NCBI GenBank assembly: GCA_024741835.1
Contig: JAENRP010000148.1
Span: forward strand, 40,489-104,488
DNA length: 64,000 nt
From: Diplocarpon mali
Taxonomy: Eukaryota > Ascomycota > Leotiomycetes > Helotiales > Drepanopezizaceae
Direction: 5' to 3'
The notes below the pieces were generated by a model. The model had not been told where the DNA came from and ran no database searches. It was given only the letters and a program-made list of their open reading frames with translations. Numbering within the stretch: position 1 is the first letter of the stretch; every line of letters begins with the position of its first letter. This document shows positions 49,475 to 61,109 of this stretch, piece by piece. The translations under genes were made by a program, and so were the position numbers.

Positions 49475-49717
49475 TATAACTGATCTATATATATAAAAAG
49501 CAGGGTTATATCTACAAGGGCAATTATATAACTAAGTTAAAACCTTTAGAGCAATTAACTTAGAATCAATAACTAGAGAAGCCAGTTGATGATAAGGGAG
49601 CACTACTATATATATAAGAAGGCGGCGGGTAGCGCTAGCAAAGGAAGGTATAAGAATATATAGGTCCCTGGGATCCTAAAACACGTGACGAAGGCAAAGA
49701 CCTGCAGGTTCATCACA
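49475..49717 (-). repeat. F 5' LTR (243 bp)
   Basis: Plus-strand ends tataactgatc and catcaca. Same length as 43382-43624, with mainly transition differences. Confidence 0.93.
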
Positions 49718-51101
49718 AGATCTAGTCCTTAACCTTTATATCTCCTTTACTTAAAAAGGGGTTCGGATCTTTAATCTTTACTAAGCGGACCTAGCAATTA
49801 GGTTTAAAGGTTCGACTCTATCCTTTAAAGTTAAGGGTATTAGAGTAGGGTTCCCTTTTAATAGGCTATCTAGGCTAAGTAGTAGGAGGATCTCTATAAG
49901 GATTTTTAAAGAGAGGTCGGCTTTATAAAATAAGGGTAGCCGGCTGGCTGGCTAAGTTCGTACGTTATTATTCTTCTACTAAGTTCCTTTAATACGCGCT
50001 AATCTCTTAAGTCGTTTTAAGCTCTTCTTATAACTGCGCAGTTATAAGTGCGGTCGCTTCCTCTATTCTTTAAATATAATTATAAAAACTCTAAACTACC
50101 GAATCTTATTATTTAATATATTAGTAGTAGTATTCTATTAAGCGTTCCTCTACTACTAATTGATCCTTATATATAGTAGATCTCTTGCCTACCTTAGTTT
50201 AGAACCCTAGTAATATAAAGAAGTCGTCTCTCTTAGCCTCTATATTAATATAGGAAATAGGTCGGATTAAGGCTTCTTATTTAAAGGAGGTTAATATATC
50301 TTTTATATTATATAAGGTTTGTTTTAAAGAGGGGGCTAGTTAAGGCTTGCTAGTAGAATCGGCTAGTATAAGGGATTCGTTATCCGCAGGATTTTAAGAG
50401 GTATCCTCTTTAATTAAAAGGTTGCTTAACTTAAGAGGTACTAGCATTATTATCTTAGGATTGATTTTCCTAAAGTAAGAGGTCCTCTTATAACGTTTTC
50501 GTCCTACCAAGGGCTATAGTTGGGAAATGCCTTAACTTATAGATTCTATAATTTCTTTTAAAGTCAGCCGAGAGCTACTGACTATTAATAGTTATTCTAG
50601 CTAAGTCTATTAGCTCTTCTTTCGATTCTTAAGTTTAAAAAGGGACCGAACGTTAAGGCCGTTCTTTAAGTTACTTTTATATATTGTAGGAGTTAGTTGG
50701 AAGAAGGGTCTCTAAGGGGGTACTAGTCTTCTGCTAAGTATATTATATCGCCTTATAAGGCTAGAGGAAGTATAAGCTTTAAATTATATAATAGTAAAAG
50801 CAAGGCATAAGTCGATAAAGTCACTAAGATTAAGGCTGCTAAATTGTATAGAATTCAAAGCTAAGGAGTATATATAAAGTAGGAAGCCTTTCTCCTAATA
50901 TGCTCTCCTTGGCCTACGACTTCTAGGAGTCGATTTCTACTAGCAAGTCATATTCTATCTACTAAAGGAAAGGTATAGTAAAGGTGCGGCATATCTATTA
51001 TATTAGTCTATTTCGCCTCTGTTTATACTACTGTTTCTATTGCACCTACTCTGATAGTTCTTGTGCTTCTGTCGCGACTATGGTACAACCGTGCCGTGAC
51101 A
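49718..51101 (-). mobile_element. Gypsy element C, 5' end (LTR candidate and gag)
   Basis: The rightmost piece of C. Minus-strand gag-like sequence runs from about 50900 down to 49718. The outer end at 51101 reads, on the minus strand, TGTCACGGCACGG, a typical LTR start, and gatct (51102-51106) may be its TSD. The partner LTR lies left of the window, so the LTR length is unknown. The terminal 100 bp keep many CpA/TpG, unlike the rest. Confidence 0.6.
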
Positions 51102-54100
51102 GATCTAAGCAAAGCTTATTAGAGATAATAAGCTAAGTTTAAAGTATAGAAAAGATATAGTCTATTATATTAATTGATTCTTAAGCTTAATAGAGCGAAG
51201 CTTTATAAGCTCTTTATTAAAGTTAACCCTTAGAGTATACGCTTCGCTTAAAGGAGTAGGCGATTATATTAATTTAAGAGCATTAAGTAAAGGTAAGGCG
51301 AAGAAGACTCTTAAGGGGAGCGTTACAAAGTGCCCTTGCCCTTGGGTCAAAAATCACTTCTAGAACCTAAAGGAGTATAATAGGCTGAAATACGCCTTAA
51401 GTAGCGCTAAGGAAGGTACGCTTTAAAACCTCCTTAGCTTTAATAAGGTTAAAAGAACGCGCGAAAACCTTACTTTCTTAAAATAGAAAGAGCTTTAAGC
51501 TAAGCTCTCCTATATTAAATATGCTCTTATAAATCAATTTAAGGAAAGAACATTTGCTAAAGCTTTAAAGAGCGGCAAATCTAAGATTATAGCTGCCTTA
51601 TTAGATCTAACTCTTTTTAAAGACTTTACCTTAAGAATATACTTTACCCTTAGAGCTCTTTATACTCTTTTAAATATAACCCTACTTGATAACTGCGCTG
51701 CGATGCACTTTATTAATTAAGAGGAGCTTTTAATTCTTAGATTATTAAAAATCGCATATCCCTAGGACTATATAAAGGTAGAGAGCTTAAGTTTGCTAAT
51801 AAAGGGGAAGGGTATACGTCTAATAAAAGGGGTTCTCGCTAATAGAAGAGACTTAGAACTTAGGAATATAGCGCTTATAGATAGGTTTAATATTAATATT
51901 ATCTTAAAGCCTCTTTTAAAGAAGGCTAGGGTATAGTATATAAGCTTAGATACGACGCTTTAAAGGGGTATAGTAGATAATAACGTAGTTATAAAGTAGC
52001 TAAAGTGTAAGTCGAATATTATAGTATTTAAATATAAGCCTATTAAATTTTATAACGCTTTTAACTTATTGTACTATGCTTAACCAATCTGCTTAGCCTT
52101 CCCTACTTTATAATAGCGTTTATAAAGCTAATATAAACCCTTAAGGAGCAGCGTATTCCTAAGAGCTAAGAACAATTTAGTAATATTTAATACCTTTAAT
52201 CAGGCTATTTAAGAGCAGAGGCGCTTAAGAAGCTTATATTAAACGCAAAAGGGGTAAAGATTAAAAGAAAGCTATAAATCAATTATAAAGCTTGCGCTTA
52301 GGTAAAAGCTAAGCAAAAGCCTTTTAAAAGAGAGTCAGATTTTAAGGCTCTAAGAACGTTCTTTAAATGCTCTTAGGACCTATTTGACTAATGTATATTA
52401 AGCCTCTCCTTAGAAAGCTGGCTTCTTTTAATTAAGGATAAATTTAATAAGAAGTTATTTAAATTTATTCTACTTTATAAGTCCCTAATGTTAGTTTTAA
52501 AAGCTCTTTAATCTTTTAAAGTATAGGTAAAGCGCTATTACTACCTCTCCTTATATATTTTAAGGAGTAATAATAATACCTTAGTATTTCTTTTATAATA
52601 AGTATCGAAATATAGAGAGTAGTACAAAGCTAAAGGTATAGAGGTAGAAGTCACTCTATCCTATACTTATAAACCAAATAAAGCTTTTAAAAGAGCAGGA
52701 GTAAAGATTATTAAAAAGGCACTTACTATACTAATTTCTACTAACCTTTTAAAGTACCTATGGCCTAAAGCCGTATTAGTCGCAATATACCTTTATAATA
52801 TCGGCCTATTAAAGCGCAAAGGATAGAAGAGTTTAAATAAGGTACTTTAGCTTTAGTTTAGATAATACTTTAAATAGTATGATCTATAGATTACTGTAAA
52901 GCTTACTAACGATTTAAGACTAGAATAGGGAGGTATAAAAGCATATAAAGCGCGCGCGTACCTATCAGCAAAGGAGAGGGAAGCTTTAAAGAATAAAAGA
53001 GCTTTTAAAATTATACTATTAGGGTATATTAGATACTTAATTAGTTATTGCGCTATTAATATATATAGGATTTAGGTGCTTAAGCTTCGAAAGGTTATAA
53101 TCTCTTAAAATATTAAGTTTAATAAGTCTAAATTCTACTTTAAAGAGTATAAAAAGGTAGCTAGCCACTTACTTTTAATTATTAAAGAGATTATATAAAT
53201 GATTAAAGAGGAGGAGGAGGAAGCTTAAGACGCTAAGTTAATTATTAAGAATATAGAGGAAGCTTTAGATAAATAACCTACGGATAACCTAATAAGGGGT
53301 AAGCCTATTAATCTTATATTAATAGAAGCTTTAAGCTTAGATCTATTAAAGGCTATTATCCCTTATAAGGCTACTTATAGCATTTCTACTTTAGCTACTT
53401 AAGAGCAGCTGCCTAATAGCAAAGGGTTAAACGCTTTAAGATAACTATTAATAGTTAGAAGGAGCATTAAAAGCGATATTATAAATGCTAATTCCGCTAG
53501 GAAGCGTAATACCAGGCCTTTAATTACTATATAGATTAAGCAATCGCAAAGGCAGGAGCAGGCCCTTTAATTACTAGAAGCTTTACTATAAGCAACTAGT
53601 AAAGAAGCATACCAGCTTTTATTAAAAGCACCGATCGATCGGGAGCTACGCCAGGATATAGAAGCTCTTAAGGGTAATACTAAAGGAAGGAGTTCTTTTA
53701 AACTAATAGAAGCTTAGCCTAAAGTACTTAATATAAGGGCCTTTCGAAAACGCAAGAAGCCTGATAAAAAGTAAGAAATAGTACTTATACCGCTCTATAG
53801 GTCGAAAAGGAGAAGAGGAAGTAGGAATGCTATATACGCAATATATATTAAGGATCTCTTACTAGCCTTTAAAGAACTTAAAATATATTAATTAAAGGAG
53901 GTAAATAGCTTTATATCGACTTTCTAATTAAGTTAAGAGCCTGCGAGAACTAATAGAGAAGAGTATAAAGCGGTATACTGCGTTATTACTGCGGCGACTT
54001 AATCTGGAAGCTTTAAAGGAAACTCGACCCTTTTAATTCCACCTTAAGATAAGCTTCCTAAAGCGCCAACTTATTAAAAGGAGCTTGCAAATCACCCTTT

Positions 54101-55700
54101 TAAAGAGCAATTTAAAGAGAGAGCTAGAATTAAGATTAGGAATCTAGAAGCGCGTAACTATTAATGAGTAATTAATAGAAGTAAGGCTATTATAAGGCCT
54201 ATACTATTAAAGTAGGTCTTTAACTATAAGCTAAGCTCCTTTAAGGAGATTAGCTACTTTAAGTCAAGAATAGTAGTAAGGAAAGATCTTTAAAAGGAAG
54301 CTTTTATTTTCTTTACCTACGCTACGATACTTATATTAAGATCTTTTAGGATTATAATAGTAATAGCCGCTAAATTCGATATAGAGCTTCGATAGTTCGA
54401 TATTATTAACGCCTTTATAAATGCTAAGAGAGACCCTTAGAGCGCGCCAGTTGTTTACTTCTTATTAAATGGTTAAAAGTAAAAAGATAAGGTAATAGAG
54501 CTCGATCGCGCCTTATATAGCCTTCGAGACTCCTTAGCGCTTTAGTATAAGGATTTTATTAGTACTTTAAAGTCTTTAAAGCTTACTCCTTTTAGTAAGG
54601 AGCTTTGTATATTTATTAATAAGGATAAAACGGTTTTCATAGCCTTCTATATCGACGATATATAAGTAATATACTACTCCTCTTAGGTAGAAGAAGCTTA
54701 AAAGACTATAGAAGGACTGCGTAAAGTATACGAATTGATAGCTATAAGAGATATTAAGTAGTTCTTAAGAGTAAGAGTCTCTTAAGATAAGAAGTAGGGT
54801 ACGATTATATTGCTTTATAACGCTTATATTGAGAAGATAGTAAAGAGGTTTAGCTTTAATATAGGGCGTTTCTTTAGTACGCCGCTCTTCTACTTCGAAT
54901 TTAAAAAGAACTACGAAACAGCTCCTTACTTAAGAATTAAGGAGTTTTAAGAAAAAGTAGGCTTTGCCTTATATATAGCTATTATACTACGCTTAAATAT
55001 AGCTTTTACAATCGCCTAGCTATCTTATTTCTATATAAACCCAAGCTTTAAATACCTTAAAGCTATTAATTAGATAATATACTACCTTTTTAATATACGC
55101 TTCCTAAGAATCACTTATAATCGATTTAGTAAATCAAATAACTTAATAGTATTATTAAATGCTTCCTTTATAGATGATCTAAAGATAAGGCGCTCCTTTT
55201 ACGGTTTTATTATATTCCTATTTAAAGGAGCAATCATTTAGAAAGCTTTAAAGCAACTTATAGTTACTACTTCTACTATGGAGGCTGAGCTCTTAAGAGT
55301 AGTATATATAGTAAAGGAGATAATGGCTTTAAAGAGGTTCTTTAAAGAAATAAAGCTTAAGGTAGAAGCTCTATAATCTATATTTTACGATAATTAATAG
55401 ATAATACGGCTTATTATAAAAGACTTTTAAAGGATTTCTATAAAGCTTTAATATATTAATTTATATAATATATAGCTATAATAGGAGTATTAAAAGGGGA
55501 GCTTTTAAGTAGCCTATCTCCCTATTAAAGATATATACGCTAATAGCCTTATTAAAAACCTTCTTTAATAGAAGTTCGAAAGCTTTATTAAGCTTTTAAA
55601 CCTTTAAGACGTAAGAGGTCTAATCGAGAAGCTAGCATTTTAAATGCTTTACAATCCTTTTATATCTCCTTTATAATAGCAAGTAGGAAGGAAGCGTAAG
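51102..55700 (+). pseudogene. D2 Copia Gag-Pol remnant
   Basis: Frames in order: partial gag, protease-like L-D-N-C-A-A-M-H near 51685-51708, and integrase to about 52950. An acidic linker follows at about 53200-53280 (E-E-E-E-E). RT runs from about 54330 (F-D-I-I-N-A-F-I-N) with an intact F-Y-I-D-D at 54645-54659. RNase H includes T-T-S-T-M-E-A-E-L near 55270 and D-N-Q-Q-I-I-R near 55390. There are many stops, but catalytic residues of RT and RNase H persist. Related to D1 but a distinct family. Confidence 0.8.
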
Positions 55701-55729
55701 ATAGGGTTTAATTTTCCTTATACTAATAT

Positions 55730-56500
55730 ATAAGAAGGCTTAAAACTAACTCCTTTGATAATCAGAACCTTTAATAGCTTTGCAAATAATATAAGGGCGC
55801 GTTCTTATTAAGAAGCAATAGACTCTTCTAATAGCATAACCTTAGGAGCAGCCTAAGGAGCAACAATAGGAGCAGCCGCAGGGGCAAGAGCTTTAAAAGC
55901 CTTTGCGAGGCGGGCGGCAAGGCTAAGAGGTACTATAATCGGCGGCGGTAGGAGCTCTTAAGCAACTGGTTCTAAAAAGCTATTAGCTATAGTATAAGAA
56001 AGCTTATAATTAATATACCCTCTAACGATATTACCTCTTCTATCTCTTTATAGCGCGCCTTCTAAAGCTCTACTCTTACCTTCCTCTTAATAGTAGCAAG
56101 GCCTTAAACTGCTTATTAGTAGCAAACCATTTAAAGGGAGCTTAAGAACGTACTACGGCATTACTATCGTTCTCCTTTAATAAGAATACGTAATCTTCCT
56201 ACGCCTTTAAAGCGCTAATAGGAATCTTTTAGCACGCGTAGCCTCCTTTTATATAACGAAAGCAGCGTACTCCTACTATACTATTAAAGTATATGCCGGC
56301 CGACTTGCTAGCTAACGAGCTTTAAACGTACCTCTTATATAGTATATTTCTTATTAGCCCTTGCTTTGGCTTGCGGCAGGAGGAGGGAGCCCTAGAGGAG
56401 ACCGCCGGTATTCGAGGAACTACGGCCTAAGGGGTGGCAAGGAGGGGAGGAGGCGCGCTCCCTCTTAAGGGTATTACTATATTAAACGTCTTAGGCGCGT
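55730..56500 (-). pseudogene. D2 antisense ORF with Cys motif
   Basis: Minus-strand coding-like sequence after D2 pol. From about 56500: a Pro/Ala-rich start, then C-F-R-Y-I-K-G-G-Y-A-C at 56232-56264 (C-x2-[C>Y]-x6-C, the spacing seen in the A antisense ORF). A Leu/Glu-rich helical part follows near 56080-56000, then an Ala/Pro-rich part and an S-x-x-E-R-A-L-I-L-F tail near 55790. Two frame shifts are needed, from indels or unseen introns. Layout resembles the D1 antisense ORF. Function unknown. Confidence 0.5.
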
Positions 56501-57060
56501 TATTATCTTGCTATCTATTGCACTAAGAAGCTCTAAGCTATATTTAAGTATAATAACTTTGCTATAAGTCTATTAGTAAGAGTAAGGGAGCATAATTAGG
56601 AAGCGTATAGTAGTAGCCTTAATAGGGCGTTCCTTAGAGTTTTTATTGCTATTCTCTATATTTTAAAGTGATTATTTAAAGAAGTATAAGGAATGAAAGC
56701 TTTATAAGGGAAAATGCGTACTTTTATAAGCGCGCTGCCTATATTAACTTTCCTATATTACTTAATTTAGCTTTTATTTTACAAAGGCTTCTATTCTATA
56801 AAGGAAGTACCTAGAACCGCGCTCCCTCTTTTATTTATTATAGCTTTATTAAGCAATTTTCATTATTCTAAAAGCTAAGGAGTATAATAAAGGAGTCTTA
56901 TATATTAGATCTAGCGCTATTTATAGCTAAGCCTAGCTAAGAGCTGCTTCTTACCTAAGGGGTGTATTGCGCTATAAGGAGCCTTAGGCGCTAAGGCCTC
57001 TAAGGACTGGCTTATGTAATATACCCCTAAAGTGGCCACGGAGCACTTCTTTAAAGGGAG
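56500..57060. other. D2 3' terminal region
   Basis: No clear frame or motif. Probably holds the D2 3' UTR and LTR, which cannot be delimited without the partner LTR. Confidence 0.35.
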
Positions 57061-57700
57061 CTCAGATATATAGTTAGAGTAGAATTTTACAAGCTTCTGC
57101 CACCACTAGGAATCCACCTCTAAATACAGCATAACACTTATTTAAGGAAAAACTGCAAAGGGTACTATTTGAAGTAAATGCTAGAAAGATCTCCTTCCTA
57201 GGATACTCCCCTTTTAATATCTATCGAGGATATTAGCCTAGGGCTTCTATTAATCTATTATTCCCTACTTATTATATGCATATAATCTACTAAACTCTTA
57301 CTAACTAAAAGTTCCTTAAAGCCTTATAAGAGGCTGATTCGCAATTATATAAAGTATAAAGCGACTCCGTTTTAAAACATATCATAACTTAAAAAGGTAT
57401 CTAAGATAAAGTTAAGGCGCTATTAAAGTATAGAAGAAAGGAGCTATATAAGAGGCGTGCCGCGCGATTTACTAAAAAGGAGAAGACCTTCCTCCTTAGC
57501 TCTATAGTAATATTATATAACGCGAAGGCCTTAGGCCAGAAGCTTTGACCTTCCTAAAGAGGACCATTTCGAATTATTAAAGAAGGTAGGAAGTATAGGA
57601 AGTCTTACTAGCTTAAACAAATCAATAGTGCATATATCGTAAGGCACTTCTATATCGATTAGCTAAAGCCCTTTTACCTTTAGCCTTCCTACCTTATTTT
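57060..57700 (+). pseudogene. G, retroelement integrase C-terminal remnant
   Basis: Plus-strand frame with segments like V-N-A-R-K-I-S-F-L-G-Y-S-P-F-N (about 57170-57220), a basic stretch near 57430-57470, then G-P-F-R-I-I-K-E and H-F-Y-I-D...L-K-P-F at 57560-57675. This is the pattern of the C-terminal part of LTR-retroelement integrases. Stops are TAG/TAA. Upstream parts are missing where D2 begins, so D2 probably inserted into G. Confidence 0.5.
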
Positions 57701-58080
57701 AAGATAAGAAGAACGTATTCTAATATATTAAAACCTAAAAGCTAAGAGATTAATCCATTCCTTACCTTAAGAGGTCAAAATAACGAGGCAAGAGAAAGAA
57801 AAGAGAAGGGAAATAGTCCTAAGGGTTTAGGGTCCCTAAACTCCCGCTTAGAAGGCAAGGAAAGGGCAAAGATCTGAGAATACTAAGAGCTTGAGATCAG
57901 AGAACTTAATAAGATAAGAGAATAGAGAGAGAGATTCTATAAGTCTATATATATAAAACTTATAATAGCTTAAGGGGCTCTTATTCTTATTATAAGCCTT
58001 ATAAAGTGCTAGTCTGGAATAGGCTAAAAAAGGGCAAGTGGGCGCTAATATAGGAGATAAAACCCATAACTGTACCATAC
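57700..58080 (+). other. Possible polypurine tract and LTR of G
   Basis: A purine-rich run lies at 57786-57812 (gcaagagaaagaaaagag...), followed by a TATA-like stretch near 57948-57960. This order fits PPT plus 3' LTR. No second copy exists in the window, so ends are not set. A minus-strand ORF of 76 codons here is taken as chance. Confidence 0.3.
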
Positions 58081-58468
58081 CTAATACGATAACCTTTTTC
58101 CCCTTTTCTAAGGTATCTTCACCCCTACGTTTGAGGGTAACTTACCGCTTTAAGTAAATAGATCCCTTTTAGGTCAGCGTTATACCGTCTTAAGGGAACT
58201 TCTTTTAATACTACCTATCTAGCGTTAATAGGTTTCGATCACTTACTCTTCTTCCTTTTTCAACCTCTCTATCTCCTTCTTTCTTAATTAAACTCTTAAA
58301 AATCATAAAAACACTTCTATCTACTAATGCCTTAAGGCGGGATATAACTTTCCTCTAAAGAATACTAATCTTTTAGCTATATAACCACTTACTTAAATAC
58401 TCTTTATTTTTATACTATCTGCTGCACTTCTACTATACTAATATATACTAGCATACTATCCCATCTAA

Positions 58469-58633
58469 ATGGGATAGGCGAAAAAGAACGGCTACGGCCA
58501 ATACGCTAATTAGAGCGAGAAACGGTCTACTAAAGGCACTATTATATATAAATAAGTCCCTAACTAGGCCCGTCCCTATGCCCCTTAGGAGGCTTAGGTA
58601 ATAGGCTCTCAGCCTACCACCACTGGACGTTAA
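58469..58633 (+). pseudogene. Small ORF with only glutamine-type stops
   Basis: ATG at 58469 and a terminal TAA at 58631-58633, 55 codons. It contains seven internal TAG/TAA codons, each at a place where CAG/CAA would give a Gln-rich, Lys/Tyr/Pro-rich peptide. One true CAA and one CAG remain. This is what RIP would do to a small Gln-rich coding exon. No family recognised; chance is possible. Confidence 0.3.
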
Positions 58634-58640
58634 TAAATAT

Positions 58641-58664
58641 CATCATTATCATTATCATTATCAT
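58641..58664 (+). repeat. cat/tat microsatellite
   Basis: About four units of atcatt/atcatc in 24 bp, just after the small ORF. Confidence 0.8.
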
Positions 58665-58851
58665 CCTAGCCTGCGAGTTAATTTTACTAGTAAATAAGTC
58701 TTAGATTATCAGATCTTACTAATCAAATAAGGACTAGCTTTTGAAAGCCTTAATAGATAGATCGGCTCTTAGTTTAGTATAAAACTCATACTATCTATGA
58801 AAAAGATAAGTCGATAGACTTCCTAAGGACTTAGTTTAAAATCTCAACTTA

Positions 58852-59046
58852 TATTAAGCTTAAGTAAGTCGGCGCAGTAGGTAAAGAAGGCTTCTAAAGG
58901 TCGATGGTCGATATATTAGTAAGAGTTAAGGAAGGAAGGTTACCCCTTTCTTTCCTATAGCTATATATATATTAATATCCTACTAATTAAGCAGTAGGGT
59001 TATATGATAATATATTAAAGTAATAGCTGTATTACCTATCTTAATA
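58852..59046 (-). repeat. B5 3' LTR (195 bp)
   Basis: Reverse-complement family B LTR, tattaag...cttaata. Confidence 0.92.
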
Positions 59047-59179
59047 CCCTTATTTAGACCTTATTCCGATTGACCTATAGTTGGGAAAATAACAACTATC
59101 CTTTTGCGCTAATCCAACTCTTAAGTATTTCTTTAAATTAAAAACAATTAATTAATAGCAACCTCTATTAAAATCATCA

Positions 59180-59340
59180 AACTCTACTTATAAGGCGGGA
59201 TTAAGAGTCAATTTTCCTAAAAGCGTTCCTTTATAAGACTATATGACTTAACTTGCGGTTTAGGCCTAGGAGTCGATTTAAAAACTTTCTTTTATAAGAC
59301 TATATAACCTAACTTATAAGGCAGGCCTAAGAGTCGTCCT
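59180..59340 (-). repeat. B5 3'-UTR tandem repeat, 3 units
   Basis: Three units with the GACTC/GAGTC core (plus strand: attaagagtc, cctaggagtc and cctaagagtc), between the pol stop and the 3' LTR. Confidence 0.72.
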
Positions 59341-59687
59341 TAAGCCTGCTAAGCCCTTATTATCTTTTATAACCTTAATATATCTTTAAATGCTTTAAAC
59401 TTTGCAACTATCTTTAATAGCTTTATAAATCCATCTGCTACTATTTAATCGGTTAGGATATAGGTAATTGATAACTTATTCTTTATAATAAGGTTGCGGA
59501 TAAAGTAGTAAGTAATATTAATATATTTCGATCGCTTATATAAGTATGGATTCTTTGCAAGTGCAATTGCCCTTATATTATCTGCTTAAAGATTAATATA
59601 GTTCTTATCCTATCTAATATACTTAGCGAAACTTATATCTTTTAAAACTTAGGCGATTTTTAATCCTTACTTATAATTTGATAATAT

Positions 59688-59882
59688 TATTAAGCTTAAG
59701 TGAGTCGGCGCAGTAGGTAACGGAAACTTCTAGAGGTCGATGGTCGATATATTGGTAAGAGTTAGGGAAGGAAGGTTACCCCTTTCTTCCCTACAGCTAT
59801 ATACGTATCAACATTCTACTGACTAAGCAGTAGGGTCATATCACAATACATCGGAGTGATAGCTGTATTACCTATCTCAACA
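59688..59882 (-). repeat. Solo B LTR (195 bp), TSD aatat
   Basis: Single LTR in B5 RNase H with perfect duplications (aatat at 59683-59687 and 59883-59887). It is the least RIP-mutated B LTR: it keeps gtgagtcgg, ctctcaaca-type ends and a clear ctatctcaaca terminus. It is either the product of LTR-LTR recombination after a later B insertion or a short insertion that escaped RIP. Confidence 0.93.
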
Positions 59883-60695
59883 AATATTAATATATATTTA
59901 GCCTTAATACTTATAGTAGCTATTGATTTCTACTTCCTACTTCCTTATAATATAGGTCTATTATATAGTACTACTATACTTTTAAATATACTTTTCTAAC
60001 CTTTTATATTTGCTTAATCGGAATCGGTATATACCTTAAGCTTTGCGCTTATATATTTCGTTAGTCTGTATCTTACCTTTTATATAATTATCGATTAAAG
60101 GTACCTTTTAAGTCGCTTAACTGCGTTCTTATATTAAATCGTTAGATCCTTTAAATTCTGATTAAGCTACTTAGTAATAAAGGCGATATTTGGTCTTATA
60201 TATACTATAGTATATATAATTGCTCTAATATCCTATTAGTACTTCTTTAGATCTCCTCTTTACTTATTTTTATTTGTAGGCTTTAACTTATTATACTTTC
60301 CTTTAATTAGAGTACGCTTTAGCTTAAAGTTAGTAGTATAAGTAGAGAGTCCTATTTGGTCTAGGATCTTCTTAATATACTACTCTTAGTCTAACCAGAG
60401 TTCTTAAGTAGAGCGGTTCCTTATAACGCAGATGCTAAGGATCTTATAAATTCCCCCCAGGTCTTTAGTATTAAAACGTTTCCAAATAGTCATAAAGAAC
60501 TAATTCAATTAAGTAGTTATTTTCGCAGCTATAGTAATATTATTAATATATAATAGCAACTTGATTCTACGCTTAATATAAGTAAATAGATAAGGCTCAG
60601 CTAGGCTTTAAACGAATCCTATTTCTATTAGAGTAGAGCTATATAAGAGGTTCTAATTATAAGCTGATTATTTAAGCCTATAGATACTGCAGAGT

Positions 60696-60780
60696 TGTCG
60701 TGCATAATACCGCTCGGCCAAAATGTGAATCCACACCTTAGGGCGTATACTAGCATATTTAGCCTATTTTCTATATAACA
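60696..60780. repeat. TRIM left terminal repeat (85 bp)
   Basis: TGTCGTGCATAATACC...TATATAACA. Contains gctcggccaaaatgtgaat, identical in the right copy. Confidence 0.9.
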
Positions 60781-61109
60781 CACCCCCTAGGTCGCCGGAA
60801 GAACAGTTTTTCCGACGGCCTAAGTACTAGCCCAGTCTATAGTAGCGTAGATATAGCGCATAGACCGCTAAGCTAGTAGAAAATAGGTAGTTAGAAGGGC
60901 CGGAATGCAATTTTCTTCGGCCATATATCAGAGGTCGTTTTACTTAAATCTATCGAAACTTCTATCGATATAGTCGAAACCGAGTATAATCATTGCCGAA
61001 TTCTTTAAAAAGTAATTTACTAGCAGAACTTTGAAGCAAAAGAAGTCGGCTAAACTTTGCGCAAGAGGAATGCGAAAAGATTTATCGCTACGCTTATAGG
61101 GCTTATAAC

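Larger units (their letters stand above)
43382..49717 (-). mobile_element. Gypsy chromovirus F, complete, TSD agatc
   Basis: Complete 6336-bp minus-strand element with two 243-bp LTRs and perfect duplications (agatc at 43377-43381 and 49718-49722), inserted in C gag. The order on the minus strand is gag, protease, RT, RNase H, integrase, chromodomain-like tail, polypurine tract, LTR. LTR termini form the inverted motif TGTGAC/GTCACA. Confidence 0.95.
51102..57000 (+). mobile_element. Copia D2, 3' part
   Basis: Plus-strand Copia element cut on the left by C. Gag-pol to about 55700, antisense ORF region to about 56500, then a terminal region. Its 5' end should lie left of the window, beyond C. 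The right border with G is uncertain (about 56900-57060). Confidence 0.7.
58081..58851. other. Unassigned, mildly mutated stretch
   Basis: Sequence unlike any family in the window, with more CpA/TpG than its surroundings and pyrimidine-rich runs (58248-58290). It holds a small ORF candidate (58469-58633) and a short cat/tat repeat. It may be original host DNA next to the B5 insertion (flank actta). Confidence 0.3.

Noticed and set aside
57848..58078. 76-codon minus-strand ORF
   Set aside because: Lies in the putative LTR of G, lacks motifs and has no homologue in the other copies here.
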